A stretch of DNA of 64,000 nucleotides from Pseudomonas frederiksbergensis (GCF_000802155.2 NZ_JQGJ02000009.1:186001-250000), one strand, 5' to 3'. Counted from the stretch's first letter, positions 31,803 to 42,101 are shown. The notes: generated by a model from the sequence alone, not told the origin. Translations and numbers: made by a program.

Positions 31803-33260
31803 ATGAGTGAAGAGATTCTGATCAACATCACGCCGATGGAATCGCGCGTGGCGGTGGTTGAAAACGGTGTGCTGCAAGAGGTTCACGTCGAGCGCACGCA
31901 AAAGCGTGGCATCGTCGGCAATATCTACAAAGGCAAGGTAGTGCGGGTGCTGCCGGGCATGCAGGCCGCGTTCGTCGACATCGGCCTGGACCGCGCGGCG
32001 TTCATCCACGCCTCGGAAATCTCCATGCGCGAAGGGCCGGCGGTGGAGAGCATCAGTGCGTTGGTCCACGAGGGCCAGAGCCTGGTAGTGCAGGTCACCA
32101 AGGACCCCATTGGCTCCAAGGGCGCGCGTTTGACCACCCAGCTGTCGATCCCATCGCGCTACCTGGTGTACATGCCGCGCACCGCCCATGTCGGCATATC
32201 CCTGAAGATCGAAGACGAAGCCGAGCGCGAGCGCTTGAAGCAAGTGGTCAGCGACTGCGTGGAAAAAGAGGGCATCAAGGAAGCCGGCGGCTTCATCCTG
32301 CGCACCGCCGCCGAAGGCGCCGGGGCCGATGAGATCCTCATGGACATCCGCTACCTGCGCAGGCTCTGGGACCAGATCGCCGCACAGATCAAGACCATCG
32401 CCACCCCCAGCGTGATTTACGAAGACCTGGGCCTGGCGTTGCGTACCCTGCGGGACCTGGTCAGCCCCAAGATCGAGAAGATCCGCATCGATTCCCGGGA
32501 AACTTTCCAGAAAACCACCCAGTTCGTCGGCGAGCTGATGCCGGAAATCGCCGATCGCCTGGAGCACTACCCTGGCGAGCGGCCGATTTTCGACCTGTAC
32601 GGCGTTGAAGACGAAATCCAGCGCGCCCTTGAACGCAAGGTGCCGCTCAAGTCGGGCGGTTACCTGGTGGTCGATCCAGCCGAGGCGATGAGTACCATCG
32701 ACGTTAACACCGGTGCTTTTGTCGGCCATCGCAATCTCGAGGAAACCATCTTCAAGACCAATCTTGAAGCGGCGACCGCCATTGCCCGGCAACTACGCCT
32801 GCGCAACCTCGGCGGGATCATCATCATCGATTTCATCGACATGGAAGACGAAGAGCACCAGCGCCAGGTGCTACGGACCCTGGAAAAACAGCTGGAGCGC
32901 GATCACGCCAAGACCAACATCATCGGCATCACCGAACTGGGCCTGGTGCAGATGACCCGCAAGCGCACGCGTGAAAGCCTTGAGCAAGTACTGTGCGAGC
33001 CATGCAGCAGCTGCCAGGGCCGAGGCAAGCTCAAGACCCCGGAAACCGTGTGTTACGAAATCTTCCGTGAAATCCTCCGGGAGGCGCGCGCCTACCAGGC
33101 GACCGGCTATAGAGTGTTGGCGAACCAGAAAGTGGTGGATCGGCTGCTCGATGAAGAGTCGGGCAATGTCGCGGAGCTGGAAGCCTTTATCGGTCGTACG
33201 ATTCGTTTCCAGGTCGAGACCATGTATTCCCAAGAACAATACGACGTGGTGTTGCTCTGA
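31803..33260 (+). CDS. rng: Ribonuclease G
   Basis: A 485-residue endoribonuclease that matures the 5' end of 16S rRNA and cleaves A/U-rich single-stranded RNA. It starts MSEEILINITPMESRVAVVE. It has an S1 RNA-binding insert at residues ~37-130 (GNIYKGKVVRVLPGMQAAFVDIG), the metal-binding catalytic segments STIDVNTGAF and IIIIDFIDM, and the zinc-link cysteines in CEPCSSCQGRG. It has the short form without the RNase E scaffold tail. Confidence 0.96.
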   Translation: MSEEILINITPMESRVAVVENGVLQEVHVERTQKRGIVGNIYKGKVVRVLPGMQAAFVDIGLDRAAFIHASEISMREGPAVESISALVHEGQSLVVQVTKDPIGSKGARLTTQLSIPSRYLVYMPRTAHVGISLKIEDEAERERLKQVVSDCVEKEGIKEAGGFILRTAAEGAGADEILMDIRYLRRLWDQIAAQIKTIATPSVIYEDLGLALRTLRDLVSPKIEKIRIDSRETFQKTTQFVGELMPEIADRLEHYPGERPIFDLYGVEDEIQRALERKVPLKSGGYLVVDPAEAMSTIDVNTGAFVGHRNLEETIFKTNLEAATAIARQLRLRNLGGIIIIDFIDMEDEEHQRQVLRTLEKQLERDHAKTNIIGITELGLVQMTRKRTRESLEQVLCEPCSSCQGRGKLKTPETVCYEIFREILREARAYQATGYRVLANQKVVDRLLDEESGNVAELEAFIGRTIRFQVETMYSQEQYDVVLL

Positions 33261-33320
33261 CGTCGCAGGCGCAGTGGCGAGGCCGCGCCGTGAATGCCTT
33301 TGCCAAGGGGGGCTGCTGAC

Positions 33321-36300
33321 ATGGAGCGTCTGACACGCCTGTTGGCGACACTGACACGCTGGGGGTTGGGCCTGTGCGCGCTGCTGCTGGTGGTGCTGGC
33401 CTTGTACGTCAGCCTCGGCCGGGAGTTGGTCCCGTTGGTTGCCGAGTACCGTAGCGAGGTCGAGGCCCGCGCTGGCGAAGCGCTAGGCATGCCGGTGCAC
33501 GTCGGTAGCCTCGAAGGCAGTTGGAGCGCCCTGGCGCCGATACTCGCCGCGCGCGATGTAGTGGTCGGCGACGGACCCAATACGCTGCACCTGGATCATG
33601 TGCGCGCCGTGCCCGCAGTGTGGGATAGCCTGGTGGCGCGACAGGTGCGCATCGCCCATCTGGAAGTCAGCGGCCTGAAAATCAGCCTGAAGGAAGGCAC
33701 CGACGGCAAATGGGCCCTGGAAGGCCTGCCGGTGCGGGACGACCAGCCGCTCGATCCGCAGCAACTGCTGGATCGGATGCAAATGGTCTCGAAGCTGTCG
33801 GTGCTCGACAGCCAGGTCACCTTGCAGCCGCTGGATCATCCGCCCCTGAGCTTGACCTACGTCGGTCTGAGCCTGCGCACCGGTGTTTCCCGCCAGCGCC
33901 TGGACGCGCGGCTGACCCTGCCTGATGGCCAGCCCGTGGCGATCAACCTGCGTACCCGCATCCGCGCCAACGATTGGAAAAACGGCGAGGCCGATGCCTA
34001 CCTGAGCCTGCCGCAAAGCGATTGGTCCCAATGGCTGCCGAAACGCCTGACCCGGCAGTGGAATTTTTCCGAGATCAAGGCCGGTGGCGAGTTCTGGCTC
34101 AGTTGGGCCGCAGGCACGGTGCAAAGCGCAGCCATGCGCTTGAACGCGCCGCAGCTGCAAGGCGCGTATGCCGACCGCAAGCCGGTGCAGGTCCACAACC
34201 TGGCCCTCAACGGCTATTTCCAGCGAGGCAGCCAAGGATTCGTCGCGACCTTCGACACCCTGGCGATGAGCCTGGGCGAGACCCGCTGGGAATCGCGCCT
34301 GCAACTGCAACACAACGACGCCACCGACCAGGCCGAGGAGCGCTGGCACTTGCAGGCCGATCGCCTCGACCTGACGCCGCTGACGCCGTTGCTCAATGCC
34401 CTGGCGCCCTTGCCCGAAGGGGTTGCCACCGCAATCGACCGGCTCAAGGTGACCGGTGGCTTGCGTAATGTCTTGCTGGATTACCGGCCACAGAATACCG
34501 GCGATCAGAAAATCAGCTTTGCCACGAACCTGGATACGGTGGGTTTCAACGCCTATCGCGGCGCACCGGCCGCGCGCAATGTCTCGGGCAGCCTCAGCGG
34601 CGACCTCGGCGGTGGCGAACTGCGCATGGACAGCAAGGATTTTTCCCTGCACCTGGACCCGATCTTCGCCAAGCCCTGGCAATACTTGCAGGCCAACGCC
34701 CGGCTGACCTGGAAGCTGGACAAACAAGGGTTCACCCTGGTCGCGCCTTACCTGAAAGTGTTGGGAGAGGAGGGCCGGATTGCCGGCGACTTCCTGATCC
34801 GCCTGCATTTCGACCACAGCCAGGAAGACTACATGGACCTGCGGGTCGGCCTGGTGGACGGCGACGGGCGCTACACCGCCAAGTACTTGCCGACCGTCCT
34901 CAGCCCGGCGCTGGACGAGTGGCTGCGCACGGCGATTGTCAAAGGCGCCGTGGATGAGGGTTTTTTCCAGTACCAAGGTTCGCTGAACAAAGGCGCCGAG
35001 GACGCGGCCCGCAGCATCAGCCTGTTTTTCAAGGTGCATGACGCCGAGCTGGCGTTCCAGCCCGGCTGGCCTTCGGTCAGCAAGGTCAGCGGCGATGTAT
35101 TTGTCGAAGACAGCGGTGTACGCATCTTCGCCAGCCAGGGGCAATTGCTGAATACCCAGGTGAAGGATGTTTCGGTGAACATTCCCCATGTGCCAACCGG
35201 ACAGAGCTCCCATCTGCTGCTGGACGGTGGGTTTGCCGGCGGCCTGGGCGACGGATTAAAGATTCTCCAGACCGCGCCCATTGGCACGGCAGAGACATTC
35301 GCCGGCTGGGAAGGCGAGGGCGATCTGCAAGGCAGCGTGAAGCTCGATATTGCGCTGGAGAAGGGCGAACAACCGAAAATCCTCGTGGACTTCGCCACGG
35401 ACAAGGCGCGACTCAAGCTCAGCGAACCGGCCTTGGAATTGACGCAGCTCAAGGGCGACTTCCGCTTCGACAGCAGCAAGGGCCTGAGCGGCAAGAACAT
35501 CGCCGCCCGGGCATTCGACCGCCCCGTGACCGCACAGATTTTCGCCGAGGGCCGCGCTGGTGCGCTCAACACGCGTGTCACGGCGTCCGGACGGGTCGAG
35601 GTGAAAAAACTCACCGACTGGCTGAGCGTGACCCAGCCGCTGCCTGTCTCCGGCGTGGTTCCGTACCAGTTGCAAGTGATCCTCGACGGTGCCGACAGCC
35701 AACTGTCGATCAATTCCAATCTCAAAGGCGTCGTGGTGGATTTGCCGGCCCCCTTCGGCATGGCTGCGGATGTTGGGCGCGATACCGTGTTTCGCATGAC
35801 ATTGCAGGGGCCGGAGCGGCGTTACTGGGGCAATTACGGCGACCTGGCGAGCTTCACGTATGCCGCGCCGAGCGGTAAAACGGCCGACGGCCGTGGCGAA
35901 TTGCTGCTGGGCGGGGGCGAGGCAGTACTGCCTGGAGGCAAGGGGCTGCGCTTGCGCGGCACCTTGTCGGAACTGGACGTGAGCCCCTGGCAGGACCTGG
36001 TGGCCAAATATGCCGGCCAGGATCCGGGGGGCAGTGCCCGGCAAGTGCTCAGCAGCGCCGACCTGAAAGTGGGCAAGCTCACGGCCATGGGCACGACGCT
36101 GGACCAGGCATCGGTGCAACTGGACCGCAAGCCGGACGCCTGGGCCATGCGGCTCGACAGCCAGCAGGCCAAGGGCACCGTCAACCTGCCGGACGCCAAA
36201 GCCGCCCCGATCGGTATCAAGCTGGACTACGTGCGTTTGCCAGCGGTCGACCCGACCGTCCAGGCCGATGAAAACGCCCCGGATCCGCTGGCTTCGGTTG

Positions 36301-37124
36301 ATCCAAGCAAGATACCGGCGATGGATATCGCCATCGACCAGTTGTTCCAAGGGCCGGATCTGATCGGAGCCTGGTCGTTGAAGGTGCGCCCGACCGGCAA
36401 GGGCATCGCGTTGAACGACCTGGACATGGGCCTCAAGGGCATGGTCCTCAATGGCAACGGCGCCTGGGAAGGCGCGCCGGGCTCGACCAGCAGCTGGTAC
36501 AAAGGCCGTATCAAGGGCAAGAACCTGGCTGATGTCCTGAAGGGCTGGGGATTCGCCCCCAGCGTGACCAGCCAGGAGTTTCGCCTGGACGTCGATGGCC
36601 GCTGGCCGGGTTCACCCGCCTGGGTGGCCACCAAGCGCTTCTCTGGAAGCCTCGATGCATCGCTGAACAAGGGGCAGTTCGTCGAGGTCGAAGGCAGCGC
36701 GCAGGCATTGCGGGTATTTGGCCTGCTGAACTTCAATTCCATTGGCCGACGCCTGCGCCTGGATTTCTCCGACCTGTTCGGCAAAGGGCTGAGCTACGAT
36801 CGGGTCAAGGGTTTGCTGGTGGCGAGCAGTGGCGTCTATGTGACACGCGAGCCCATCACCTTGACCGGGCCTTCGAGCAATCTGGAGCTCAACGGCACGC
36901 TGGATATGGTCACTGACCGGGTCGATGCCAAGCTGCTGGTGACGTTGCCGGTAACCAATAACCTGCCCATCGCCGCGCTGATCGTTGGCGCCCCGGCGGT
37001 GGGTGGGGCATTGTTCTTGATCGACAAACTGATCGGTGACCGCGTCGCGCGTTTTGCCAGCGTAAGATACGACGTCAAGGGGCCGTGGAAAGAGCCGAAA
37101 ATCACTTTCGACAAACCGTTCTGA
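33321..37124 (+). CDS. yhdP: YhdP family AsmA-like lipid-transport protein
   Basis: A 1267-residue envelope protein: one N-terminal membrane helix (residues ~15-35), a DUF3971/AsmA-like beta-taco bridge through the periplasm and a C-terminal AsmA-type region ending in a predicted membrane-proximal segment (LPIAALIVGAPAVGGALFLIDKLIG). In enterobacteria YhdP, TamB and YdbH share phospholipid transfer to the outer membrane. The start at 33321 places the helix at the N-terminus. It forms part of the conserved rng-yhdP-nitrilase-tldD run. Confidence 0.92.
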   Translation: MERLTRLLATLTRWGLGLCALLLVVLALYVSLGRELVPLVAEYRSEVEARAGEALGMPVHVGSLEGSWSALAPILAARDVVVGDGPNTLHLDHVRAVPAVWDSLVARQVRIAHLEVSGLKISLKEGTDGKWALEGLPVRDDQPLDPQQLLDRMQMVSKLSVLDSQVTLQPLDHPPLSLTYVGLSLRTGVSRQRLDARLTLPDGQPVAINLRTRIRANDWKNGEADAYLSLPQSDWSQWLPKRLTRQWNFSEIKAGGEFWLSWAAGTVQSAAMRLNAPQLQGAYADRKPVQVHNLALNGYFQRGSQGFVATFDTLAMSLGETRWESRLQLQHNDATDQAEERWHLQADRLDLTPLTPLLNALAPLPEGVATAIDRLKVTGGLRNVLLDYRPQNTGDQKISFATNLDTVGFNAYRGAPAARNVSGSLSGDLGGGELRMDSKDFSLHLDPIFAKPWQYLQANARLTWKLDKQGFTLVAPYLKVLGEEGRIAGDFLIRLHFDHSQEDYMDLRVGLVDGDGRYTAKYLPTVLSPALDEWLRTAIVKGAVDEGFFQYQGSLNKGAEDAARSISLFFKVHDAELAFQPGWPSVSKVSGDVFVEDSGVRIFASQGQLLNTQVKDVSVNIPHVPTGQSSHLLLDGGFAGGLGDGLKILQTAPIGTAETFAGWEGEGDLQGSVKLDIALEKGEQPKILVDFATDKARLKLSEPALELTQLKGDFRFDSSKGLSGKNIAARAFDRPVTAQIFAEGRAGALNTRVTASGRVEVKKLTDWLSVTQPLPVSGVVPYQLQVILDGADSQLSINSNLKGVVVDLPAPFGMAADVGRDTVFRMTLQGPERRYWGNYGDLASFTYAAPSGKTADGRGELLLGGGEAVLPGGKGLRLRGTLSELDVSPWQDLVAKYAGQDPGGSARQVLSSADLKVGKLTAMGTTLDQASVQLDRKPDAWAMRLDSQQAKGTVNLPDAKAAPIGIKLDYVRLPAVDPTVQADENAPDPLASVDPSKIPAMDIAIDQLFQGPDLIGAWSLKVRPTGKGIALNDLDMGLKGMVLNGNGAWEGAPGSTSSWYKGRIKGKNLADVLKGWGFAPSVTSQEFRLDVDGRWPGSPAWVATKRFSGSLDASLNKGQFVEVEGSAQALRVFGLLNFNSIGRRLRLDFSDLFGKGLSYDRVKGLLVASSGVYVTREPITLTGPSSNLELNGTLDMVTDRVDAKLLVTLPVTNNLPIAALIVGAPAVGGALFLIDKLIGDRVARFASVRYDVKGPWKEPKITFDKPF

Positions 37125-37174
37125 CGAGTTGGCACTGATCCCCTGGGGGAGCGATACGAGAAGGGAGGGAGCGC

Positions 37175-38038
37175 ATGCCAGTCGCCGTGATTCAAATGGT
37201 CAGCCAGAGCGATGTCCTCGCCAACCTGGCCCGTGCCCGTGTACTGCTGGAGCAGGCGGCGGCGGGCGGTGCGAGGCTGGCGGTGCTGCCGGAAAACTTC
37301 GCCGCAATGGGGCGGCGGGACGTCGCCGACATGGGGCGCGCCGAAGCCTTTGGTCAGGGACCGATCCTGCCTTGGTTGAAACAGGTCGCCCGCGACCTCA
37401 AGTTATGGATTGTCGCCGGCACGCTGCCGTTGCCGCCGGTGGACGAGCCCGAAGCCAGGGTTCATGCCTGTTCGTTGCTGGTGGACGACCAGGGCCAGAT
37501 CGTCGCGCGTTATGACAAGCTGCACCTGTTTGACGTGGACGTGGCGGACAATCGGGGGCGCTACCGTGAATCCGATGACTATGCTTATGGACGCAACGTG
37601 GTGGTCGCCGATACCCCCGTGGGCCGGGTGGGGTTGACGGTCTGTTACGACCTGCGTTTCCCGGAGCTCTACAGTGAGCTGCGGGCAGCCGGGGCCGAAC
37701 TGATTACCGCGCCTTCCGCATTTACAGCGGTGACCGGCGCCGCCCATTGGGACGTGTTGATTCGCGCCCGGGCCATCGAGACCCAGTGCTATATGCTGGC
37801 GGCTGCCCAGGGTGGGACGCATCCGGGGCCAAGGGAAACCTTCGGCCATGCCGCGATTGTCGACCCGTGGGGCCGCGTGCTGGCGCAACAGGATCAAGGC
37901 GAGGCCGTGCTGCTGGCCGAGCTCGACAGCAGCGAACAGGCGTCCATAAGGGCGCGCATGCCGGTGGCGAGTCATCGGCGCTTTTTCTCGCAGGGCGCTC
38001 GACAGCGACCTGCCCAAGACGACGAATTCAAGGCGTAA
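37175..38038 (+). CDS. Carbon-nitrogen hydrolase (nitrilase superfamily, NIT-like amidase)
   Basis: A 287-residue amidase with the nitrilase catalytic triad E40 (VLPENFA), K115 (YDKLHLFD) and C157 (TVCYDLRFPELY). The YDLRFPELYS motif is typical of the Nit1/Nit2 branch, whose known activities include hydrolysis of deaminated glutathione and omega-amides. The specific substrate is unproven. It lies between yhdP and tldD, 5 bp before tldD. Confidence 0.88.
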   Translation: MPVAVIQMVSQSDVLANLARARVLLEQAAAGGARLAVLPENFAAMGRRDVADMGRAEAFGQGPILPWLKQVARDLKLWIVAGTLPLPPVDEPEARVHACSLLVDDQGQIVARYDKLHLFDVDVADNRGRYRESDDYAYGRNVVVADTPVGRVGLTVCYDLRFPELYSELRAAGAELITAPSAFTAVTGAAHWDVLIRARAIETQCYMLAAAQGGTHPGPRETFGHAAIVDPWGRVLAQQDQGEAVLLAELDSSEQASIRARMPVASHRRFFSQGARQRPAQDDEFKA

Positions 38039-38043
38039 AACAT

Positions 38044-39486
38044 ATGAGCGGGTTGTTGTCCTCAGTCAGTGAACACCTTCTAGCCCCCGGTGGCGTGACC
38101 CTCGAAAGCCTGCAAGGCGTGCTGGGCGACCTGGCCGGCCCAGGCATCGATGCCGCCGACCTGTATTTCCAGGGCCAGATTTCCGAGTCATGGTCGCTGG
38201 AAGACGGCATCGTCAAGGAAGGCAGTTTCAACCTCGACCAAGGCGTGGGCGTGCGTGCCCAATCCGGGGAAAAAACCGGTTTTGCCTACAGCAATGCCAT
38301 CACCCTCGAAGCCCTTGGTACGGCGGCCCGTGCCGCTCGATCGATCTCCAGGGCCGGGCAGAACGGCACGGTCCAGGCCTTCAGCAGCAGGGATGTGGCG
38401 CAACTCTATGCCCCGGATAATCCGCTGGAAGTCATGAGCCGTGCCGAGAAAGTCGAATTGCTCAAGCGCATCGACGTCGCCACCCGCGCCCTCGACCCGC
38501 GTATCCAGCAGGTGTCGGTCAGCATGGCCGGGGTCTGGGAGCGGATCCTGGTGGCCTCTACCGATGGCGGCCTGGCGGCGGACGTACGGCCTCTGGTGCG
38601 CTTCAATGTCAGCGTGATCGTCGAGCAGAATGGCCGTCGCGAGCGCGGTGGCCATGGCGGTGGCGGGCGCACCGACTACCGTTATTTCCTCAGTGAAGAC
38701 CGTGCCATGGGCTACGCCCGCGAAGCGCTGCGCCAGGCGCTGGTCAACCTCGAAGCGATCCCGGCCCCGGCCGGTACCTTGCCAGTGGTGCTCGGGTCCG
38801 GCTGGTCCGGGGTGTTGCTGCACGAAGCGGTGGGCCACGGCCTGGAAGGCGATTTCAACCGCAAGGGCAGCTCGGCCTACAGTGGGCGCATGGGCGAAAT
38901 GGTCGCCTCGAAACTCTGCACCATCGTCGACGACGGCACGCTGGCTGGACGTCGCGGGTCCCTGAGCGTCGACGATGAAGGCACCCCGACCGAGTGCACC
39001 ACTTTGATCGAAAACGGCGTGCTCAAGGGCTACATGCAGGACAAGCTCAACGCCCGGCTCATGGGCGTGGCCCGAACCGGCAACGGTCGCCGCGAATCCT
39101 ACGCACACCTGCCGATGCCGCGCATGACCAATACCTACATGTTGGGCGGCCAGAGCGATCCGGCGGAAATCATCGCCTCGGTGAAGAAAGGCATCTATTG
39201 CGCCAACCTCGGCGGTGGCCAGGTGGACATCACCAGCGGCAAGTTCGTGTTTTCCACCAGCGAGGCCTACCTGATCGAAGACGGCAAGATCACCGCGCCG
39301 GTCAAAGGCGCGACCCTTATCGGCAACGGGCCGGAGGCAATGAGCAAGGTGTCGATGGTCGGTAACGATCTGGCGCTGGACAGCGGCGTGGGGACGTGTG
39401 GCAAGGACGGACAATCGGTGCCGGTGGGCGTCGGCCAGCCGACCCTGAAGATCGATGCGATTACCGTGGGTGGCACGGGCGCATGA
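38044..39486 (+). CDS. tldD: Metalloprotease TldD
   Basis: A 480-residue catalytic subunit of the TldD/TldE protease, which processes modified peptides (microcin B17) and degrades CcdA in E. coli. The zinc motif HEAVGHGLEGD is present, with the third-ligand cysteine in the C-terminal GTCGKDGQSVPVG. The ATG at 38044 follows the nitrilase gene by 5 bp; a longer frame into that gene is a shadow. The partner pmbA is encoded 0.7 kb downstream on the same strand. Confidence 0.96.
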   Translation: MSGLLSSVSEHLLAPGGVTLESLQGVLGDLAGPGIDAADLYFQGQISESWSLEDGIVKEGSFNLDQGVGVRAQSGEKTGFAYSNAITLEALGTAARAARSISRAGQNGTVQAFSSRDVAQLYAPDNPLEVMSRAEKVELLKRIDVATRALDPRIQQVSVSMAGVWERILVASTDGGLAADVRPLVRFNVSVIVEQNGRRERGGHGGGGRTDYRYFLSEDRAMGYAREALRQALVNLEAIPAPAGTLPVVLGSGWSGVLLHEAVGHGLEGDFNRKGSSAYSGRMGEMVASKLCTIVDDGTLAGRRGSLSVDDEGTPTECTTLIENGVLKGYMQDKLNARLMGVARTGNGRRESYAHLPMPRMTNTYMLGGQSDPAEIIASVKKGIYCANLGGGQVDITSGKFVFSTSEAYLIEDGKITAPVKGATLIGNGPEAMSKVSMVGNDLALDSGVGTCGKDGQSVPVGVGQPTLKIDAITVGGTGA

Positions 39487-39530
39487 TGGAGCATTGGGTG
39501 GAGTGCATGGCCTCCACCCAAGGGCGTAAC

Positions 39531-40055
39531 TCAGCGCAGACCGCGTTGAGTCTCGTCCAGCTCTCGGATGTACTTGAAGATTTTACGGCTCGAGGCCGGC
39601 GGTTTGTTCTGCGCCAGTTCGTGCTGGGCCTGACGGATCAGGGAGCGCAATTGCTGGCGATCAGCCTCCGGGTAATCGATGACGAATTTTTCCAGGGTGC
39701 CGTCATCGCCCGCGATCAAGCGATCGCGCCAGCGTTCCAGGTTGTGGAAGCGCTCGTTGTACTGCCGGGTGGAGGCGTCGAGCTGGTCGAGCAAAACGAG
39801 GATGGCGTCAGTGTCCTGGTCGCGCATCAGTTTGCCGATGAATTGCAGGTGCCGTTTACGCGCGATATTCGCGGTGTGCTTGGGCGCATCGGCCAAGGCC
39901 CGGCGCAAGGCGTCGGTCAGGGGCAGTTTGGCCAGCAAGTCAGGCTTGAGTGTTGTCAGGCGCTCGCCGAGGTCAACCAGAGCATGCAGCTCGCGTTTGA
40001 CCTGGGATTTGCTTTTTTCACCCTCGTAGAGGGAGTCGTCGTAAGAATCAACCAT
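39531..40055 (-). CDS. darP: Ribosome-assembly protein DarP (YjgA, DUF615)
   Basis: A 174-residue basic helical protein, MVDSYDDSLYEGEKSKSQVKRELHAL, with the conserved RKRHLQFIGKLMRDQD and SSRKIFKYIREL motifs. E. coli YjgA/DarP promotes peptidyl-transferase-centre maturation of the 50S subunit. It is transcribed against tldD and pmbA. An open frame upstream through the antisense strand of pmbA is not part of it. Confidence 0.93.
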   Translation of the reverse strand: MVDSYDDSLYEGEKSKSQVKRELHALVDLGERLTTLKPDLLAKLPLTDALRRALADAPKHTANIARKRHLQFIGKLMRDQDTDAILVLLDQLDASTRQYNERFHNLERWRDRLIAGDDGTLEKFVIDYPEADRQQLRSLIRQAQHELAQNKPPASSRKIFKYIRELDETQRGLR

Positions 40056-40211
40056 GGTGGCAGTCCGCAAAGAAACGCCGCCATGATAACCAGTCGGGGG
40101 CCGCTTGTCCGGCCCGGTCGCTAGAAGGCCAAGGGTTTGTACGAAAAATCGCCGCGCAGGCCGTTTGCGTTCAAAACCGTTACCGAAAGCAGAATTTGAG
40201 TGGAGAACACC

Positions 40212-41558
40212 ATGAGTGCAGTTCAAAGCGTCGGCCCGCAAGCATTGCCGGCACTGCAGGAGCAAGTCGAGCAGATTCTCGCCGAGGCCAAGCGACAGGG
40301 GGCCAGCGCCTGTGAAGTGGCGGTATCGCTGGAGCAGGGACTGTCGACCTCGGTGCGCCAGCGCGAGGTGGAAACCGTTGAATTCAATCGCGACCAGGGT
40401 TTCGGCATTACCTTGTACGTAGGCCAGCGCAAGGGCTCGGCCAGCACTTCGGCCAGCGGGCCCGAGGCCATTCGCGAAACGGTGGCCGCGGCGCTGGCGA
40501 TTGCCAAGCACACGTCCGAAGACGAAGCCTCGGGCTTGGCCGACGCCGCGCTGATGTGCAAGGAGCTGAAGGATTTCGACCTGTTCCACGCCTGGGACAT
40601 CACGCCCGAGCAGGCTATCGAACAGGCACTGCGCTGTGAGGCGGCGGCATTCGAGGCCGACAGCCGGATCAAGAATGCCGATGGTACGACGCTCAATACC
40701 CACCAGGGTTGCCGCGTCTATGGCAATAGCCATGGCTTTGTCGGCGGTTACGCATCGACCCGCCACAGCCTCAGTTGCGTGATGATCGCCGAGGCCGACG
40801 GGCAGATGCAGCGCGACTACTGGTACGACGTCAACCGCCAGGGCACGTTGTTGGCGGACCCTGTGAGCATCGGCCAGAAAGCCGCGCAACGGGCAGCCAG
40901 CCGTCTGGGCGCACGGCCGGTACCGACCTGCGAAGTGCCGGTGCTGTTTTCTGCCGAACTGGCCGGTGGCTTGTTCGGCAGCTTCCTGTCGGCGGTGTCC
41001 GGCGGCAACCTGTACCGCAAGTCGTCGTTCCTCGAGGGCGCGCTGGGCCAGAAACTGTTCCCGGAATGGATGACCATCGACGAGCGACCACACCTGATGC
41101 AAGCCATGGGCAGTTCGGCGTTCGATGGCGATGGCCTGGCCACCTATGCCAAGCCGTTCGTGGAAAAAGGCGAGTTGGTGTCCTACATCCTCGGGACTTA
41201 TTCGGGCCGCAAGCTGGGCATGCCAAGCACCGCCAATGCCGGCGGCGTGCACAACCTGTTCGTTACCCATGGCGAAGAGGACCAGGCTGCACTGCTGCGG
41301 CGCATGGGCCGCGGCTTGTTGGTGACGGAACTGATGGGCCATGGCCTGAACATGGTCACCGGGGATTATTCCCGTGGCGCGGCGGGGTTCTGGGTCGAGA
41401 ATGGCGAGATCCAGTTCCCGGTCCAGGAAGTGACCATTGCGGGGAACATGCGCGACATGTTCAAGCAAATCGTGGCGGTGGGGAATGATTTGGAGCTGCG
41501 CAGCAACATTCGCACTGGCTCGGTGTTGATTGAACGGATGACGGTGGCGGGTAGCTAA
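40212..41558 (+). CDS. pmbA: TldE/PmbA, regulatory partner of TldD
   Basis: A 448-residue homologue of TldD without the zinc motif: the corresponding stretch reads ELMGHGLNMVTGDYSRGA. It has the conserved GFWVENGEIQFPVQEVTIAGN C-terminal motif. The ATG at 40212 has GGAGA upstream, favoured over the GTG at 40200. It forms the heteromeric TldD/TldE protease. A clear terminator follows. Confidence 0.95.
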   Translation: MSAVQSVGPQALPALQEQVEQILAEAKRQGASACEVAVSLEQGLSTSVRQREVETVEFNRDQGFGITLYVGQRKGSASTSASGPEAIRETVAAALAIAKHTSEDEASGLADAALMCKELKDFDLFHAWDITPEQAIEQALRCEAAAFEADSRIKNADGTTLNTHQGCRVYGNSHGFVGGYASTRHSLSCVMIAEADGQMQRDYWYDVNRQGTLLADPVSIGQKAAQRAASRLGARPVPTCEVPVLFSAELAGGLFGSFLSAVSGGNLYRKSSFLEGALGQKLFPEWMTIDERPHLMQAMGSSAFDGDGLATYAKPFVEKGELVSYILGTYSGRKLGMPSTANAGGVHNLFVTHGEEDQAALLRRMGRGLLVTELMGHGLNMVTGDYSRGAAGFWVENGEIQFPVQEVTIAGNMRDMFKQIVAVGNDLELRSNIRTGSVLIERMTVAGS

Positions 41559-41576
41559 CACCTCACCGTGTAAAAC

Positions 41577-41613
41577 AAAGGCGCGTCATCCATTGAGGTG
41601 ACGCGCCTTTTTT
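41577..41613 (+). terminator. Rho-independent terminator after pmbA
   Basis: AAAGGCGCGTCA and TGACGCGCCTTT form a 12-bp stem around a short loop, followed by TTTTTTG. It isolates pmbA from the Fur-regulated operon. Confidence 0.9.
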
Positions 41614-41659
41614 GTGCCAGCAAATTTCCTTTGTCCCCTGTCTCGCTTGTGTTGCGTCT

Positions 41660-41689
41660 TATTATCATTTAATAATAAATCTCATTTGC
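41660..41689 (+). promoter_or_regulatory. Fur box(es) of the fagA-fumC-sodA operon
   Basis: TTATTATCATTTAATAATAA followed by AATCTCATTTGC contains two overlapping 19-bp matches to the GATAATGATAATCATTATC consensus. It lies 17-46 bp before fagA. The P. aeruginosa counterpart operon is Fur-repressed and iron-starvation induced. Confidence 0.8.
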
Positions 41690-41705
41690 TGAGCGGGACC
41701 CGGTC

Positions 41706-42101
41706 ATGAGTGTTGCCCTGCACGAACAACCCTACCTTGAAAGCTTGCGCTGGATGAGTCGCCAGATCCGTTGCGCGACAAGTCCGGACGAGCCTCGGCT
41801 GATCGAGCATTACCTGGCCGAGGGCCGCTACCTTGCCTGCTGCACTGCCACTTCACCGTGGATGATTTCCGAAACCGCCTTTCGCCTGCTCCTCGATACC
41901 GCCCGCGACGTCGCGCTGCCATGGCATTGGCGCAACCTGTGTCTTGATCAAGCCTGGCGTCCACTTCGCGACTTGGAGCAGCAGTCGAATTGCCGCTGCC
42001 GTCTCAGGCGTTGGCAGAGCCACGCCTGGGCGCTGGCGACCTGCGCGCTGGAGCCATCGATTTCCCTTACTGAACTGGAACAAGGATTCCCCGATGAGTA
42101 A
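41706..42101 (+). CDS. fagA: FagA, Fur-associated protein of unknown function
   Basis: A 131-residue protein, MSVALHEQPYLESLRWMSRQ, rich in Trp, Arg and Cys (CRCRLRRWQSHAWALATC), in the position and size of P. aeruginosa FagA. No catalytic domain is visible. It is the first gene behind the Fur box and overlaps fumC by 8 bp, so it may mainly couple translation of the operon. Confidence 0.85.
   Translation: MSVALHEQPYLESLRWMSRQIRCATSPDEPRLIEHYLAEGRYLACCTATSPWMISETAFRLLLDTARDVALPWHWRNLCLDQAWRPLRDLEQQSNCRCRLRRWQSHAWALATCALEPSISLTELEQGFPDE

Noticed and set aside
40056..41561. Extension of the darP frame through the antisense of pmbA
   Set aside because: The DarP family starts at MVDSYDDS (40055). 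The upstream part is antisense to a well-supported gene.
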